Origin: Bacillota bacterium
GTDB lineage: Bacteria; Bacillota; Bacilli; Bacillales; Cytobacillaceae
Direction of reading: 5' to 3'
Assembly (NCBI GenBank): GCA_030705955.1
Contig: JAUZPL010000008.1
Span: 1-64,000, forward strand
DNA length: 64,000 bases
Every line of letters begins with the position of its first letter. Position 1 is the stretch's first letter. Positions 44,250-53,262 of this stretch are shown here, piece after piece. Below the pieces are notes generated by a model. The model was not told the DNA's origin and ran no database searches. It worked only from the letters and a program-made list of their open reading frames with translations. Position numbers and translations under genes: made by a program.

Positions 44250-45122
44250 ATGGTTTTGGGGCTGAAGCTTAAAAACACTTTTTTTATTTTAATTGGGGCC
44301 GCTATCATGTCTTTTGGCTTAGTTCACTTTAACATGCAAAACAAATTAGCCGAAGGCGGTTTTACTGGAATAACCCTTCTTTTTTACTTCTTGTTCAAAT
44401 GGGATCCTTCATATACAAATTTAATTTTAAATATTCCCCTATTTTTTATTGGATGGAAGCTGCTCGGACGAAACACTTTTCTATATACGATCATTGGAAC
44501 AGTGGGTGTTTCCCTCTTTCTATGGATATTTCAGAGAAATATGCTGCATATTCCCCTTAGAAACGATATGACGTTAGCTGCACTTTTCGCAGGAGTTTTT
44601 ACCGGCATAGGGTTAGGTATTATTTTCCGTTATGGAGGCACCACTGGCGGAGTCGATATTATTGCAAGACTTGTACATAAATATTCTGGGTGGTCGATGG
44701 GAAAAACCATGTTTCTCTTTGACTTTTGTGTTATTACTATCTCACTAATTGCTTATTTAAACTACAAGCAAGCAATGTATACACTTGTTGCAGTATTTGT
44801 TAGTGCAAGGGTTATTGATTTTATGCAAGAAGGAGCATATTCTGCCAGGGGTGCAATGATTATCTCAGAAAAAAATGAAGCCATTTCCGAGAAAATTTTG
44901 ATAGAAATGGAAAGAGGGGTAACAGTTCTTAAAGGATATGGTTCATTCACAAAAAATGAGCGAGAGGTTCTATATTGTGTAGTTGGAAAAAATGAAATTG
45001 TTCGCTTAAAAAACCTCGTTACCTCCATTGATCCCCATGCTTTTATTTCTATCACGATTGTACATGATGTTCATGGCGAGGGTTTTACTTTAGATGAAAA
45101 TAAAAAGCCGATAGAACATTAG
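44250..45122 (+). CDS. ypjC: YitT-family membrane protein (ypjC position)
   Basis: Protein of 290 residues. About five or six membrane helices (for example FFILIGAAIMSFGLVHFN and FAGVFTGIGLGIIFRYGGTTGG) form the DUF161/YitT part. A soluble C-terminal DUF2179 domain of about 80 residues (ERGVTVLKGYGSFTKNEREV) follows. The GGTTGGVD motif is typical. Likely a transporter or transport partner of unknown substrate. RBS GGGGGAGG. It lies at the ypjC position but is transcribed opposite to its neighbours. Confidence 0.88.
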   Translation: MVLGLKLKNTFFILIGAAIMSFGLVHFNMQNKLAEGGFTGITLLFYFLFKWDPSYTNLILNIPLFFIGWKLLGRNTFLYTIIGTVGVSLFLWIFQRNMLHIPLRNDMTLAALFAGVFTGIGLGIIFRYGGTTGGVDIIARLVHKYSGWSMGKTMFLFDFCVITISLIAYLNYKQAMYTLVAVFVSARVIDFMQEGAYSARGAMIISEKNEAISEKILIEMERGVTVLKGYGSFTKNEREVLYCVVGKNEIVRLKNLVTSIDPHAFISITIVHDVHGEGFTLDENKKPIEH

Positions 45123-45156
45123 AAGGCGGTATCCGATTAGGATATCGCCTTAATTA
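45121..45156. terminator. Bidirectional terminator between ypjC and the metallopeptidase gene
   Basis: AAGGCGGTATCC and GGATATCGCCTT form a 12-bp stem with one G-U type pair and a 5-nt loop; T-rich flanks are modest. Confidence 0.75.
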
Positions 45157-45827
45157 TTATTTCGATTCATACCTGTATAAATAAGAATTAGTCTTAGCAG
45201 CTCTAGGACTGCCACAGCTGCAGCTGCTACATATGTTAATGCGGCTGCATTTAAAACCTTTCTGGTTTCTCTTTCCTCATTATCTCGAATAAGACCCAAG
45301 AAAACAATTTGGTTCATTGCACGATTAGAAGCATTTAATTCAACAGGTAAGGTAATAATTTGAAATAAAACAGCGGCAGCCATAAAAATAATTCCCAATA
45401 GTACTGCACCGCTTAAATGAACTAAAAAACCCACCATAATCAAGATCCACGAAAAGTTTGAGCCAAAATTGGCAACTGGGACAAGTGCATGACGAAGTCG
45501 TAAAAACGCATATCCATCTTTATCTTGAATCGCGTGACCACATTCGTGTGAGGCAACAGCAGAAGCTGCAATAGAATGACCGTGATAGATTTCTGGAGAC
45601 AATCGTACCGTCTTCGTTCTAGGATCATAGTGATCACTTAAAAAGCCTCTTGCTTCTTCAATATTTACATGATATAGACCGTTCGCATTTAATATTTCCC
45701 TCGCAATTTCTGCACCTTTAAGGCCTTTTGTAGATGGAACACGAGAATATTTTGAAAATGCTCCTCTCACCTTTGACTGAGCCCATAAAGGTATCAGTAT
45801 GATGATTGCAAAATAAATAAAATACAT
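45150..45827 (-). CDS. YugP-like membrane zinc metallopeptidase
   Basis: Protein of 225 residues. An N-terminal helix precedes a cytosolic-side catalytic part with AASAVASHECGHAIQDKDGY (HExxH) and the upstream SDHYDPRTKTVRLSPEIYHG. Two to three more helices follow, with a late LPVELNASNRAMNQI (third zinc ligand Glu/Asn region). This is the family of B. subtilis YugP; targets are unknown. It has been inserted between ypjB and ypjC compared with B. subtilis. Confidence 0.9.
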   Translation of the reverse strand: MYFIYFAIIILIPLWAQSKVRGAFSKYSRVPSTKGLKGAEIAREILNANGLYHVNIEEARGFLSDHYDPRTKTVRLSPEIYHGHSIAASAVASHECGHAIQDKDGYAFLRLRHALVPVANFGSNFSWILIMVGFLVHLSGAVLLGIIFMAAAVLFQIITLPVELNASNRAMNQIVFLGLIRDNEERETRKVLNAAALTYVAAAAVAVLELLRLILIYTGMNRNNN

Positions 45828-45886
45828 GGTAAACCTCCAACTTAAGCTCTAGTTGCCATACATTTTATGGATTTTAATGAATAATG

Positions 45887-46681
45887 TCAATATTTTTGTA
45901 CTCTTGACCGACTTTTTCTTGAAGCCTTATCACCTTGGTATTTTCTAAAGCCAACATAAGATAAGGTCATAATGATAATACTTCCAGTTGAAATAATAAC
46001 CCACCAAATTGATGGATCTGTTTGATCCTCGCTCATATCATCAAAAAGCTTCTGTAAATCATCTGTTAAACCACTAAGCTCATTTATATTCTTTGAATTT
46101 CCTATCATTTCCGAACGATAATCATCAATAAAATCTATTTGTGCATCTAATTTTTGTATAGTTTCTGCAGGAATATCTATCTTCATACTAGGATAAATAA
46201 TATTATATAAGGACATAAAGGAATTTAAATCTTTATTAAATTTAGGTGAATCATGATGTTGAATATCGCTTTTAGCATGATGTAAAGTGGCCATAACTTG
46301 ATCTTTCATTCCTGTCCATAATGGTTGATGATCACTTGAAACAGCATCTATTACAAGGCGAAAGGTAGTTAATCTATTCATTCTTTCTTGATATTTCATA
46401 TTCGGGCTAACCGTCGCCTCTACTGCATCATCATGAGAAACACTAACAATTCTTAATTGATCCATTGTTAATAGATGCTCATACCCCGAAAGGCTTGTAA
46501 ACTCTTTAGAAAAGTAATCAAGCAGCTTTTTTGCATCATCATATTTTTCAACCTTAACCATTTGAAGTGCTTCATCAGAAATTTCGTCAAGCTTATCTAT
46601 TGGCGACATCTGCTTTGCCATGACATTTATGGGAGCCAGTAGAATTAGAATCATACATAACTGAATCCATTTTACCTTCAC
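45887..46681 (-). CDS. ypjB: Sporulation protein YpjB
   Basis: Protein of 264 residues. The signal peptide KVKWIQLCMILILLAPINVMAKQ is followed by a helical extracytoplasmic part and one C-terminal membrane helix (IWWVIISTGSIIIMTLSYVGF) with a basic tail, so a type I membrane topology is likely. Gene order next to ypjA and qcr and the family pattern fit YpjB, reported as sporulation-linked. The molecular role is unknown. Confidence 0.88.
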   Translation of the reverse strand: MKVKWIQLCMILILLAPINVMAKQMSPIDKLDEISDEALQMVKVEKYDDAKKLLDYFSKEFTSLSGYEHLLTMDQLRIVSVSHDDAVEATVSPNMKYQERMNRLTTFRLVIDAVSSDHQPLWTGMKDQVMATLHHAKSDIQHHDSPKFNKDLNSFMSLYNIIYPSMKIDIPAETIQKLDAQIDFIDDYRSEMIGNSKNINELSGLTDDLQKLFDDMSEDQTDPSIWWVIISTGSIIIMTLSYVGFRKYQGDKASRKSRSRVQKY

Positions 46682-46753
46682 TCTTGTCCCTCCCTTTCAT
46701 TACTATTAAAATGTATGAAAGAATGGACAAGGATAGACCAATTTATCTATAAA

Positions 46754-47347
46754 CTATTTTAACTGCAGCTCAAAATGGTTCTTTCGAATGCAGAAATAAT
46801 AGGCTAAACCTAACGAAATCCACGATAACCAGAAAGTGAAATATCCAATTTGTGGTGTATATTGATCCAACATACTATATCTTGGCATCATGAAAAAAAC
46901 ATAATCTATTATATCATTATGTAAAGTCCAAATAGCCGCAACAACTAAATGCCACCACTTTATCCTATAGAATGGGGCATAAAGTAACCCTTGCACCGCC
47001 ATAGCGAAGTGAGAAAGGATTAGCATATATCCAGCAGGATCTAAGCTACCTTGAACATTGAAAACCAAAATATTCATTGTTACTGCCCAAATTCCATACT
47101 TAAACAGTGTTACAATGGCCAACGCTTCTATTATTGGCCAGTTTTTTCCAAGTAAAAATGCAATCAGAACAAAAACAAAAAACAAACTGGCAGTAGGTGA
47201 ATCTGGAACAAACGGAAGAAAAATAGTTGGTGTATCTGCAAGCTGCCACCCATACCAATAAAATCCATAAATGGTTCCGGTGATATTCACAATAAGTAAG
47301 AGCTTTAAAAAAGACCGATTAGCTAAAAAAGGATATATCCAAGCCAT
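46754..47347 (-). CDS. ypjA: YpjA family membrane protein (DUF1405)
   Basis: Protein of 197 residues with about six hydrophobic segments. DUF1405 features are FYWYGWQLADTPTIFLPFVPDSPTASLFF (in parts), an internal HFAMAVQGLLYAPF, and a late HNDIIDYVFFMMPRY. It is always near qcr genes in bacilli. Function unknown. RBS AAGGTGATGTA. Confidence 0.88.
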   Translation of the reverse strand: MAWIYPFLANRSFLKLLLIVNITGTIYGFYWYGWQLADTPTIFLPFVPDSPTASLFFVFVLIAFLLGKNWPIIEALAIVTLFKYGIWAVTMNILVFNVQGSLDPAGYMLILSHFAMAVQGLLYAPFYRIKWWHLVVAAIWTLHNDIIDYVFFMMPRYSMLDQYTPQIGYFTFWLSWISLGLAYYFCIRKNHFELQLK

Positions 47348-47453
47348 TAGTTACATCACCTTTTCTTTTTTATGTACACTTTTTAAAAATTGTCAGTTAA
47401 TTTCAGCTAAAGAAAACTTGGCTAGCACCAAACTATATCGCAGGCGATTGCCT

Positions 47454-47501
47454 AGTTGCGCTTATGTGTTCAGAATTTATGGATATAAATTCTGATTAGC
47501 C
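47454..47501 (+). repeat. Dispersed intergenic repeat family 2, copy B
   Basis: 48-bp core starting AGTTGCGCTTATG and ending CTGATTAGCC, 42 of 48 identical to the minus-strand copy at 10266-10313. Contains the inverted arms TCAGAAT/ATTCTGA-like. Placed directly before the qcrC terminator. Confidence 0.75.
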
Positions 47502-47503
47502 AA

Positions 47504-47535
47504 AAAAGCTGACGATTCCCACGTCAGCTTTTTCT
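47504..47535. terminator. Terminator of qcrABC (bidirectional form)
   Basis: AAAAAGCTGACG and CGTCAGCTTTTT form a 12-bp stem with a 7-nt loop, right after the qcrC stop codon. Confidence 0.88.
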
Positions 47536-47539
47536 ACTA

Positions 47540-48313
47540 CTATTTCTTTCCTAAACCAGCAATAAATTCGGTAAGCTGTTTAAGTTGTTCTGCATTTCCT
47601 TTAAATATTCCAGGAGGCATATTACCTTTTCCGTGCTGTGCAATTTGAGCAATTTGGTCTGCCTTTAATCCTGTTCCAACAAGTGTTGGTGCACCTGCGC
47701 CACCTTGAAGGTTTTCACCATGACAGTTTATACATCCTTGTTGTTTAAAAACTTGATATCCAGGATTATTCTTGTCAATGGTTACTTGTGCAACTATTTT
47801 CCCTTGTTCAGCAGCTTTTTTCCAGTCATGCGTTGCCACAGATTGCCAAGTTAAAAAAATAATTGAAGTAATAGCCAATAACATAAAACCGGTTGCTAAT
47901 GGACGTCTTATTGCACGACGCTCTGGTCCACGATCTAGGAATGGTGCTAATAACAATCCTCCAAATGTTAGGCCAGGAATGACCATTGATCCAATTACCG
48001 TATATGGACCTGATGCATAAGAGTATTTTAACAATTGGTATAAAAATAAGAAATACCAGTCTGGCAATGGAATGTAACCAGTATCAGTTGGATCCGCAAT
48101 TCTTTCAAGCGGTGCCGGATGTGCTACTGTTAAGCATAAAATTCCTACAAGAAAAACTGCACCTATCATCCATTCTTTCAATAGGAAGTTAGGCCAGAAT
48201 GCTTCCGTTTTACCAGGGTACTCCGAGTAATCTTTTGGAAGCATAGGTTTACGTGAAGATGGTGCCAATACCCTTGAGTCACCAACGAACTTCAAACCTT
48301 TACCACGATGCAT
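47540..48313 (-). CDS. qcrC: Menaquinol:cytochrome c reductase, cytochrome b/c subunit
   Basis: Protein of 257 residues that fuses a subunit-IV-like membrane part to a cytochrome c. The N-terminal half has FWPNFLLKEWMIGA and PLPDWYFLFLYQLLKY, and the C-terminal half has heme motif CINCHGENLQGGAG and axial Met in GKGNMPPGIF. It passes electrons from the b-heme/Rieske core to cytochrome c. Third gene of qcrABC, 61 bp after qcrB. Confidence 0.96.
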   Translation of the reverse strand: MHRGKGLKFVGDSRVLAPSSRKPMLPKDYSEYPGKTEAFWPNFLLKEWMIGAVFLVGILCLTVAHPAPLERIADPTDTGYIPLPDWYFLFLYQLLKYSYASGPYTVIGSMVIPGLTFGGLLLAPFLDRGPERRAIRRPLATGFMLLAITSIIFLTWQSVATHDWKKAAEQGKIVAQVTIDKNNPGYQVFKQQGCINCHGENLQGGAGAPTLVGTGLKADQIAQIAQHGKGNMPPGIFKGNAEQLKQLTEFIAGLGKK

Positions 48314-48374
48314 TGAGCAATCCCCTCCTTTTTACCGTAGAGATAAATCATTATATACGAACAAAAAATAAATA

Positions 48375-49049
48375 TTATAGTGGCCCAGAAATACCTTGTC
48401 TACGGATCATAATGAAGTGTCCTGCCATTAAACCGAACAATGCACCAGGTAAGAAGAAAACATGGATAGCAAAGAATCGAGTTAATGTTTGGGCACCAAC
48501 GATATCCGCACTACCCGCTAACAGAATCTTAATATATGGTCCCAATAGAGGTACCGATTCTGCAATCTGTAAACCTACTTTTGTTGCAAATAGCGCTTTC
48601 ATATCCCATGGTAATAAATACCCTGTAAAACCTAAGCCTAACATAACAAAGAAAATCAATACCCCAACAATCCAGTTGAGTTCGCGTGGTTTTTTATAAG
48701 CTCCTTGAAAAAAGACACGTAAGGTATGTAAAAACATCATCACAAGCACTAAGCTTGCTCCCCAGTGATGCATTCCACGCACAATTTGTCCAAATGCAAC
48801 CTGATTTTGAAGATAATATACAGATTGCCAAGCATTCTTGATATCAGGTACATAATACATTGTTAAAAACATACCTGATAAAATTTGGATTACAGTAACA
48901 AAAAAGGTCATTCCACCAAAGCAGTATACAAATGCAGAGAAATGGTGTGCTGGATTGACATGCTCTGGAACTTCATGGTCTGCAATATCCCGCCATAAAG
49001 GCGTAATATCTAAACGTTCATCTACCCAATCGTAAATTTTGCTTAACAA
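48375..49049 (-). CDS. qcrB: Menaquinol:cytochrome c reductase, cytochrome b subunit
   Basis: Cytochrome b6-type protein of 224 residues with four helices. Heme His pairs lie in VRGMHHWGASLVLVMMFLHTLR and FFAIHVFFLPGALFGLMAGHF; a Cys in FVYCFGGM may bind the third heme c as in b6f relatives. It oxidises menaquinol in the membrane. Three bases separate it from qcrA. Confidence 0.96.
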   Translation of the reverse strand: MLSKIYDWVDERLDITPLWRDIADHEVPEHVNPAHHFSAFVYCFGGMTFFVTVIQILSGMFLTMYYVPDIKNAWQSVYYLQNQVAFGQIVRGMHHWGASLVLVMMFLHTLRVFFQGAYKKPRELNWIVGVLIFFVMLGLGFTGYLLPWDMKALFATKVGLQIAESVPLLGPYIKILLAGSADIVGAQTLTRFFAIHVFFLPGALFGLMAGHFIMIRRQGISGPL

Positions 49050-49052
49050 TGA

Positions 49053-49562
49053 TTACACCTCCGTCCTCGGTTGTGGTTTTCCTAAATAAAGATACCCGCC
49101 CTTTTCCTTAAAAGGATATAAATCAAGCGGTTGAGGCGGTGGTGTCCCCGGAATATTCTTCCCATCTTTCTCATAACGGCCGAAGTGACATGGGCAGAAA
49201 AATTGGTTTGGATGATCTGGATTTGTGTTCCAGTTAACCGTACAGCCTAAATGTTTACATATTGGTGAAAGAGCGACAATTTTACCTGTTCCCTTATCCT
49301 TATAAACCCAGGCAGTAGCTGTCACATCAGATTCATACCATGCATCTTTCTGCTTATACGTAAAATCAACACGTACTGGTTCATCCGTTAAATCAGCAAC
49401 CTTTTGAGTTGTTGGATGATAACTTCCAGCTGCTTCTCCCTTTAAAACTGGATCGACGGCAAAACGTACCATTGGCATTAACATCCCCGCTGCCATGAAA
49501 CCACCAACACCTGTTAGAGTGTAGCTTAAGAATTGTCGTCTTGTAACTTGATGCTTACTCAT
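49053..49562 (-). CDS. qcrA: Menaquinol:cytochrome c reductase, Rieske iron-sulfur subunit
   Basis: Rieske protein of 169 residues. A Tat-type N-terminus (TRRQFLSYTLTGVGGFMAAG) serves as membrane anchor. Cluster boxes are CKHLGCTVNW and CPCHFGRYE, giving the Cys-x-His pairs of the 2Fe-2S cluster. First gene of qcrABC with a strong promoter upstream. Confidence 0.96.
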   Translation of the reverse strand: MSKHQVTRRQFLSYTLTGVGGFMAAGMLMPMVRFAVDPVLKGEAAGSYHPTTQKVADLTDEPVRVDFTYKQKDAWYESDVTATAWVYKDKGTGKIVALSPICKHLGCTVNWNTNPDHPNQFFCPCHFGRYEKDGKNIPGTPPPQPLDLYPFKEKGGYLYLGKPQPRTEV

Positions 49563-49638
49563 GATATCCCCCCTCTTTTACCAAAGATAAGTCCATCCAG
49601 CGGACAGATTTAAACACACATAAAACTAGGACATAATC

Positions 49639-49667
49639 ATGATATATCAATCTTGACGCAAGGTCAA
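49639..49667 (-). promoter_or_regulatory. Sigma-A-type promoter of qcrABC
   Basis: Minus strand TTGACC (49662-49667), 17-nt spacer, TATCAT (49639-49644), about 77 bp before qcrA. The -35 box overlaps the small palindrome TTGAC-CTTGC-GTCAA, a possible regulator site. Confidence 0.65.
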
Positions 49668-49697
49668 TATTATAAAACATATAAACAGGGTTAATGT

Positions 49698-50171
49698 TTA
49701 CTCATTTTCACGCCACTTTCGACTAAATAAATTTAAAAGTTGTTTTCCTTGGCTTTCAACAATTATCCATTTTTGCATTTCTTCCATTTTTTCCAAAGGA
49801 ATAGATGGTATCCATAGTAATGAAGGACCAAGAATATCCTCATATTCCTTCCATCCTATATCAGAAGTCACATAAAAAATATGTTTAAAGCCTCCTTGTT
49901 CAACACTAGATTTCCAATTTGTCAATTCAGTTAACAAAAAATCCATATTTTTATGTGTCAAATATGTAAACGATGGTAATAAAACAATTCTTCCAGTAAA
50001 TTGTCTTTCTATATATCCTGTTAATAGGGTTATAAATTCAGACATTTCTGCTGATTGCTTTACATCCTCTTCAAAGGAAAGTGGAACAAGAGGAATAACG
50101 GCTGTGTCTATGTATTCTTTTGCATTTAAAAATGTTTCAATATCTTGAGGTATCCATTTCAAGCTACTCAC
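49698..50171 (-). CDS. ypiF: YpiF family protein (DUF2487)
   Basis: Protein of 157 residues: KWIPQDIETFLNAKEYIDTA at the start, an alpha/beta middle (IERQFTGRIVLLPSFTYL, FKHIFYVTSDIGW) and SLLWIPSIPLEKM near the end. The order and pattern match YpiF; no catalytic motif is obvious and the role is unknown. It lies between ypiB and qcrA. Confidence 0.86.
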   Translation of the reverse strand: MSSLKWIPQDIETFLNAKEYIDTAVIPLVPLSFEEDVKQSAEMSEFITLLTGYIERQFTGRIVLLPSFTYLTHKNMDFLLTELTNWKSSVEQGGFKHIFYVTSDIGWKEYEDILGPSLLWIPSIPLEKMEEMQKWIIVESQGKQLLNLFSRKWRENE

Positions 50172-50294
50172 TCCAAACAGTTAATTTTCTTTATTATCAT
50201 ATCATTTTTATTACAAACTTCCTATTTGAATCAAGCGCCTCTTTATTTCTACAAGCTTATAGGTTATTTGTTTCGTGTACCATTGATGAAAACA

Positions 50295-50324
50295 CAAAAA
50301 AGGAAGCTTGCTATGCAAGCTTCC
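50295..50324 (-). terminator. Terminator of ypiA-ypiB
   Basis: GGAAGCTTGC and GCAAGCTTCC form a 10-bp stem with a 3-nt loop, then TTTTTTG on the minus strand. Confidence 0.88.
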
Positions 50325-50328
50325 ACTA

Positions 50329-50877
50329 TCATTCTTTGATATTCATTTTTGAGAGCTGTTTTGTTAGCTCTAAGAATGCCTTTTGGTCTTTATTATCAAG
50401 TGCTACATCAATTAAGGAAAGGAGTTTTTCCCGCTGAAATCTTTCAATACTAAAATGCAAGAATTGTTCAGCCACCACACCGTCTTTTTCATTCAATTGC
50501 AGGTGCAAAGGCATATAGGGGTTTTCTTCAAGCACTGCAACATATTGATGTGCCTGGTTAGAAGCATGAAAATTTAATTGGATAAAGATATCCTCTTCTC
50601 TGTTTAGACGGATATCATGAAAGGACTTTTCGGCATCCGTTGTCATGACATTTTCTTTATAAAATCGAAATGGCACCTTTTCTACACAATGTGTTGACAT
50701 AATTAATCCTCTTGGACAATATTGCGCTTGCTCAACAAAATGCACCTTTTCCATCAATTGATCGTGGCTCATTAGGTAGTTAAGAATCCAAACACATTCT
50801 CTTCTTTTTAATTGATAGTGGTTTAAAAACCAACGGATAAAGTCCTTCTTCTCGTTGACAGAAACAGGGGTTGCCAT
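50329..50877 (-). CDS. ypiB: YpiB, UPF0302 protein with IDEAL domain
   Basis: Protein of 182 residues. The UPF0302 part ([18 protein letters not shown], then [20 protein letters not shown]) is followed by a C-terminal IDEAL domain ([22 protein letters not shown]). In B. subtilis YpiB binds the Rieske protein QcrA, which agrees with the neighbourhood. GGAGG precedes the ATG at 50877; a nearer ATG two codons upstream is too close to the site. Confidence 0.9.
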   Translation of the reverse strand: MATPVSVNEKKDFIRWFLNHYQLKRRECVWILNYLMSHDQLMEKVHFVEQAQYCPRGLIMSTHCVEKVPFRFYKENVMTTDAEKSFHDIRLNREEDIFIQLNFHASNQAHQYVAVLEENPYMPLHLQLNEKDGVVAEQFLHFSIERFQREKLLSLIDVALDNKDQKAFLELTKQLSKMNIKE

Positions 50878-50912
50878 GATCATTTCCCTCCTCTGCATGC
50901 TTTTGCACTTTC

Positions 50913-52172
50913 TTACTCTTTTGAAAGACGATCAAGCAAATCCAAGTATTCTTCATTTGTTGGATCATTTTTCAGTAACTGATTAAACATTTCGGCGGCT
51001 TTTACATTTTTTCCTTCTTCCATTAGAAAATATCCGTAATCTGTCAAAAAAGTATCATTCTCTTTAAAAAAAGTATATGCAGATTCGTATTTGTCTAATG
51101 CAAGTTTAAATTCTTCATTTTTTTGAAAAGCAACAGCAGCATCCCATAAAAACTGTGGCTCTTCAACATCATAGCTCTCTAGAGTGTCTATCAGTTCAAT
51201 AACATCATCATATTTTTCGTATTGAAGGAAAAGTTTGTTAATTTCGAGTGCAGCATCTATATATCCTGGATCGAGTGCTAAAGCCTCTCGAAGTAATTCA
51301 ATCGCCTTTTCATCATTGCCAAGCTTCTGTGAAATTCTTCCACCATTATAAAATAGCTCTTTATTAAATTCATCCTGCCTAATACCTTCCTGAATGATTT
51401 TAAAGCTATTTTGGAATTCATGCTCCATTTCATACGCTTTTGCCAAATGAAGATATAAAGAATGGTATTCGGGGTCGAGCTCTTTTAATTCAAGAAACCT
51501 TTCAATTGCGGTTCTAAAATATCCACCCTGTAAAGCAGTGAATGCAAAACCAAATAAAGTGTTAATCTCTAATTTTTCGTTTATTGATTTTTCATAGAAT
51601 GGGAGTGCTTCTTCAAAGGATCCAGCACTGCTTAGTAATTCTGCAATTCGTTGATTAATATTAACACCTGCAATTTCGTTTGTTTCCTTTAGAACCTTCT
51701 CATATGCTTTCAGCGCTTTTGTGATTTCTCCTTGTTCACTATATAATTCACCAAGGGCAAAATCGATAATGAATTCTTCAGGTAAAATCTCCTTCGCTTT
51801 TTGCAATTTTCTTTCACAAACCTCATAGAGTCCTTGAACCTGATATAAATCAGCTAGCAGCAGTAGAGCTTGGCCAAAGCTTTCATCTCTTTCTGAAATC
51901 CTTTCGAGAACTAATATTGCCTCTTCTTCGTCTCCTGCCTCAATCAAAATTTCTCCTAGCATTACCAAAATTTCCCCTTCACCTGGGAACATTTCTAGTA
52001 AATTTTGAAATAAAGCTTTTGCTTCATCCAAAAACCCATATTGAAATAGTTCCTCCCCTAGAACAAATTTCTCTTCCGGGGTGCCGCTATTTAATACTAT
52101 ATTATATTCATGTATTGCCTCCATATGTTGGCCCTTTTCAAGCATAGATAAAATTTTTGTAACTCGATTCAT
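50913..52172 (-). CDS. ypiA: TPR-repeat protein YpiA
   Basis: Protein of 419 residues built of about ten tetratricopeptide repeats, for example [20 protein letters not shown] and [19 protein letters not shown]. It is a cytosolic scaffold; B. subtilis YpiA also binds QcrA. Adjacent to ypiB with a 35-bp gap, sharing its terminator. The start is an ATG at 52172 after AGAGGACAG. Confidence 0.9.
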   Translation of the reverse strand: MNRVTKILSMLEKGQHMEAIHEYNIVLNSGTPEEKFVLGEELFQYGFLDEAKALFQNLLEMFPGEGEILVMLGEILIEAGDEEEAILVLERISERDESFGQALLLLADLYQVQGLYEVCERKLQKAKEILPEEFIIDFALGELYSEQGEITKALKAYEKVLKETNEIAGVNINQRIAELLSSAGSFEEALPFYEKSINEKLEINTLFGFAFTALQGGYFRTAIERFLELKELDPEYHSLYLHLAKAYEMEHEFQNSFKIIQEGIRQDEFNKELFYNGGRISQKLGNDEKAIELLREALALDPGYIDAALEINKLFLQYEKYDDVIELIDTLESYDVEEPQFLWDAAVAFQKNEEFKLALDKYESAYTFFKENDTFLTDYGYFLMEEGKNVKAAEMFNQLLKNDPTNEEYLDLLDRLSKE

Positions 52173-52222
52173 TCTGTCCTCTCACTTCCAGAAATTTATT
52201 GAAATATACAATGCTACGTATT

Positions 52223-53125
52223 TTATGGGATTGAAAAATACGAAGGAATATTTACTTTAACATATTCTCCATTCCCTGGTTTAAATAAAACTTCTACACC
52301 CGCCCGAATAACATTTCCCTTATGAACGGTAACAACTAATCTATCCTTATGATAGAGAAATAATTGTTTCTCATCAATATTCTTGATTTCCCTGCTTTTC
52401 AAGTATAAGTTATAGCTTACCTCTGCACCATGTCTAAAGCAGGATTTTTGAGGAATTAAGCCTATTTTATTTAAAACATTCATTTTTAAAGGCATATTTT
52501 CTTCAATTATTTCATCTATACCTGAGATTTTTTCATAAACAAGCGTTTCTCTCCATTTCGCTAGAATAGCTTTTTCCTGTTTTTTGAGTTCTTCTGAAAT
52601 GATAGGGAAAAATGTGCAATTATATGGAAATAGTGCCTCTCGTATCCATCCCCAAGGAACCCCATTAAAATCATCTAATCCTTGGATTTCCATAAAAATA
52701 GTAGAAATTTTTTCTTTTTTGCAGCTGCGAATAAAAGCGGGGGTTATTCGTGTTAAAGGGATTTTTGCACCAATTAAAAAGTCTATCGGGCTGCTTAATA
52801 ATAAAGTTTTCATTTTTTCAATGTTTTCATGTAAATCCCTTTCGGAGGAAACGCTAACATATGTAAGAAAAGTTGTACAGCCCTTTAAAATAAACTCTTC
52901 TGTCATATATTTTTTAAAAGTGGCAAATTGACTTAAAACAGGGATTTTTGAATTGAGTAAGACGAAGGTAGGGGTCAGGATATAGGGCTCAGCATTCATT
53001 TTCATAAAATGGTAACGGTTGATTTTATTTTCTAAAGCTGCAATTCGATTATCACGAATCAAAACTGACTTTCTTATAAAATGATTATCTTTAAGAATAT
53101 TGGCATTTTCAATAATGTATGACAT
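52223..53125 (-). CDS. Unknown protein with amidohydrolase-like N-terminus
   Basis: Protein of 300 residues. It begins like the composite beta domain of amidohydrolases (SYIIENANILKDNHFIRKS, then VLIRDNRIAALENK). The middle resembles part of a TIM barrel (LKGCTTFLTYVSV, ISTIFMEIQGLDDF), but the metal-binding HxH, Lys, His and Asp pattern of active enzymes is absent. It may be an inactive amidohydrolase relative. The start has GGGGTGAAGACG upstream; the longer frame begins inside that site. It lies between aroA and ypiA, where B. subtilis has no gene that I recall. Confidence 0.6.
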   Translation of the reverse strand: MSYIIENANILKDNHFIRKSVLIRDNRIAALENKINRYHFMKMNAEPYILTPTFVLLNSKIPVLSQFATFKKYMTEEFILKGCTTFLTYVSVSSERDLHENIEKMKTLLLSSPIDFLIGAKIPLTRITPAFIRSCKKEKISTIFMEIQGLDDFNGVPWGWIREALFPYNCTFFPIISEELKKQEKAILAKWRETLVYEKISGIDEIIEENMPLKMNVLNKIGLIPQKSCFRHGAEVSYNLYLKSREIKNIDEKQLFLYHKDRLVVTVHKGNVIRAGVEVLFKPGNGEYVKVNIPSYFSIP

Positions 53126-53216
53126 CGTCTTCACCCCTTTTTGTTTTCTTAAGACAAGCTATGAAGGAATTTTAAAATTATGCTTTACATTTAAGAAAAG
53201 TAGGGGAAGCTAATAC

Positions 53217-53258
53217 ATAAAAAAGAAGTTTCAGCTCTATTAGCATGAAACTTCTTTT
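53217..53258 (-). terminator. Terminator of aroA
   Basis: AAGAAGTTTCA and TGAAACTTCTT form an 11-bp stem with a 12-nt loop, then TTTTATG on the minus strand. Confidence 0.88.
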
Positions 53259-53262
53259 CAAT

